Assembly: GCA_023456105.1 (NCBI GenBank)
Contig: JAEYAO010000100.1
Span: 62,001 to 126,000, forward strand
Source: Pseudomonadota bacterium
GTDB taxonomy: Bacteria > Pseudomonadota > Alphaproteobacteria > Caulobacterales > Caulobacteraceae
Length of the DNA stretch: 64,000 nt
Direction: 5' to 3'
Shown here: positions 63,613-64,000 of the stretch, in pieces
Numbering within the stretch: position 1 is the stretch's first letter
Layout: each line of letters begins with the position of its first letter
Program-made: the position numbers and the translations under genes
The notes under the pieces: model-generated
Told to the model about the DNA's origin: nothing
Databases searched by the model: none
What the model saw: only the letters and a program-made list of their open reading frames with translations

Positions 63613-64000
63613 GTGACGCGGCCTCGGCTGACCTTGGCGCAATGGGCCGGCTACATCGGCCTGGCCCTGGTGGCGCTGTTCACCGTGCTGGTGGCGGTGT
63701 TCGGCGGCGCGATCGTGCGCTCCAGCCTGAACCCGCGCGTGCCGTTCCAGACCTATGAGCCGCCGCCCGCGCCCGACTACGCCCAAGCGGACGCCTGGGC
63801 CATGCTTGATCGCCGCAACCGCAACTCAGGGCCGGCGTCGGTCTTCTTCGTCCACTCCACCACCTACGACGGGGGCGAGGGATGGAACGGCGCGACCCAC
63901 GACGAGGACGCGTCTGCCTATCTGCGCCGCGTCGTGCTGCCGAACTACGCCGCGCCGTTCGCCCGAGCGGGCGACGTCAGCGCGCCCCTGTACCGACAAG
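63613..64000 (+). CDS. DUF3089 domain protein (N-terminal part)
   Basis: A GTG at 63613 opens a frame that runs off the window. The first 130 residues show an N-terminal membrane helix (WAGYIGLALVALFTVLVAVFGG), then PAPDYAQADAWAMLDRRNR and SVFFVHSTTYDGGEGWNG, the DUF3089 alpha/beta-hydrolase-like pattern. Length and active site cannot be judged. It starts four bases after kdsA. Confidence 0.8.
   Translation, partial: MTRPRLTLAQWAGYIGLALVALFTVLVAVFGGAIVRSSLNPRVPFQTYEPPPAPDYAQADAWAMLDRRNRNSGPASVFFVHSTTYDGGEGWNGATHDEDASAYLRRVVLPNYAAPFARAGDVSAPLYRQ

Overview
The window is chromosomal DNA of a high-GC alphaproteobacterium, most likely Caulobacteraceae and probably Brevundimonas or a close relative. 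The evidence is the content and order of the housekeeping genes (bamE / cytochrome-c chaperone / DUF177 / plsX / fabH / ihfA / MerR / tRNA-Pro; hemA / DUF6898 / glyA / nrdR / rib genes / nusB / thiL), the class of hemA (5-aminolevulinate synthase), and frequent GTG and TTG starts with 1-4 base overlaps. The genus is inferred from gene style; no 16S gene is present.

Bases 1-37.5 kb are ordinary core genome. In order they hold yaaA and an FAD-linked 2-hydroxyacid dehydrogenase; a Nudix hydrolase; SPFH/NfeD membrane proteins; rnhA; tatABC followed by a serine hydrolase with a Tat-like signal; glnB-glnA; an NAD(P)HX dehydratase domain and parC; bpt, motB, a flavin reductase and a beta-hydroxyacid dehydrogenase; hemB and hemA facing away from each other across a FixK/FNR-like box; glyA-nrdR-rib-nusB-thiL; bamE; the plsX-fabH-ihfA operon; tRNA-Pro(GGG); ctaA; rplM-rpsI; argC; recJ; and tRNA-Glu(TTC). 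The riboflavin genes are unusual: RibD has only its reductase domain, and the RibB protein carries a degenerate GTP cyclohydrolase II domain (RibBX type).

Bases 37,541-53,282 are an integrated mobile element of about 15.7 kb, visibly less GC-rich than its flanks and inserted in the 3' end of tRNA-Glu. It is bounded by a 17-bp direct repeat (37541-37557 and 53266-53282), with a tyrosine integrase beside the right copy. It encodes a nearly complete phage-head module on the minus strand: large terminase, portal, scaffold-like protein, major capsid, connector-like protein, one unknown, a Mu gpF / SPP1 gp7-type head protein and a possible small terminase. No tail, lysis or classical lysogeny gene is recognisable. 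It also carries a short HUH replication initiator co-oriented with a possible RHH regulator and next to a structured non-coding region, a serine resolvase with a three-part res-like site, and at the left end a short cargo operon (zinc-finger/HNH-like protein, HEPN-motif protein, membrane protein). The best reading is a capsid-encoding phage satellite that would borrow tails from a helper. A decayed prophage is the main alternative.

Bases 53.3-64 kb return to core genome: a double cold-shock-domain protein, a DUF192 lipoprotein, tRNA-Pro(TGG), an NDUFS4-like Complex I protein, tRNA-Arg(TCT), a cystathionine beta-lyase, an amino-acid-binding protein and a dicarboxylate/amino-acid symporter, a sulfurtransferase, two different photolyases, kdsA and the start of a DUF3089 protein.
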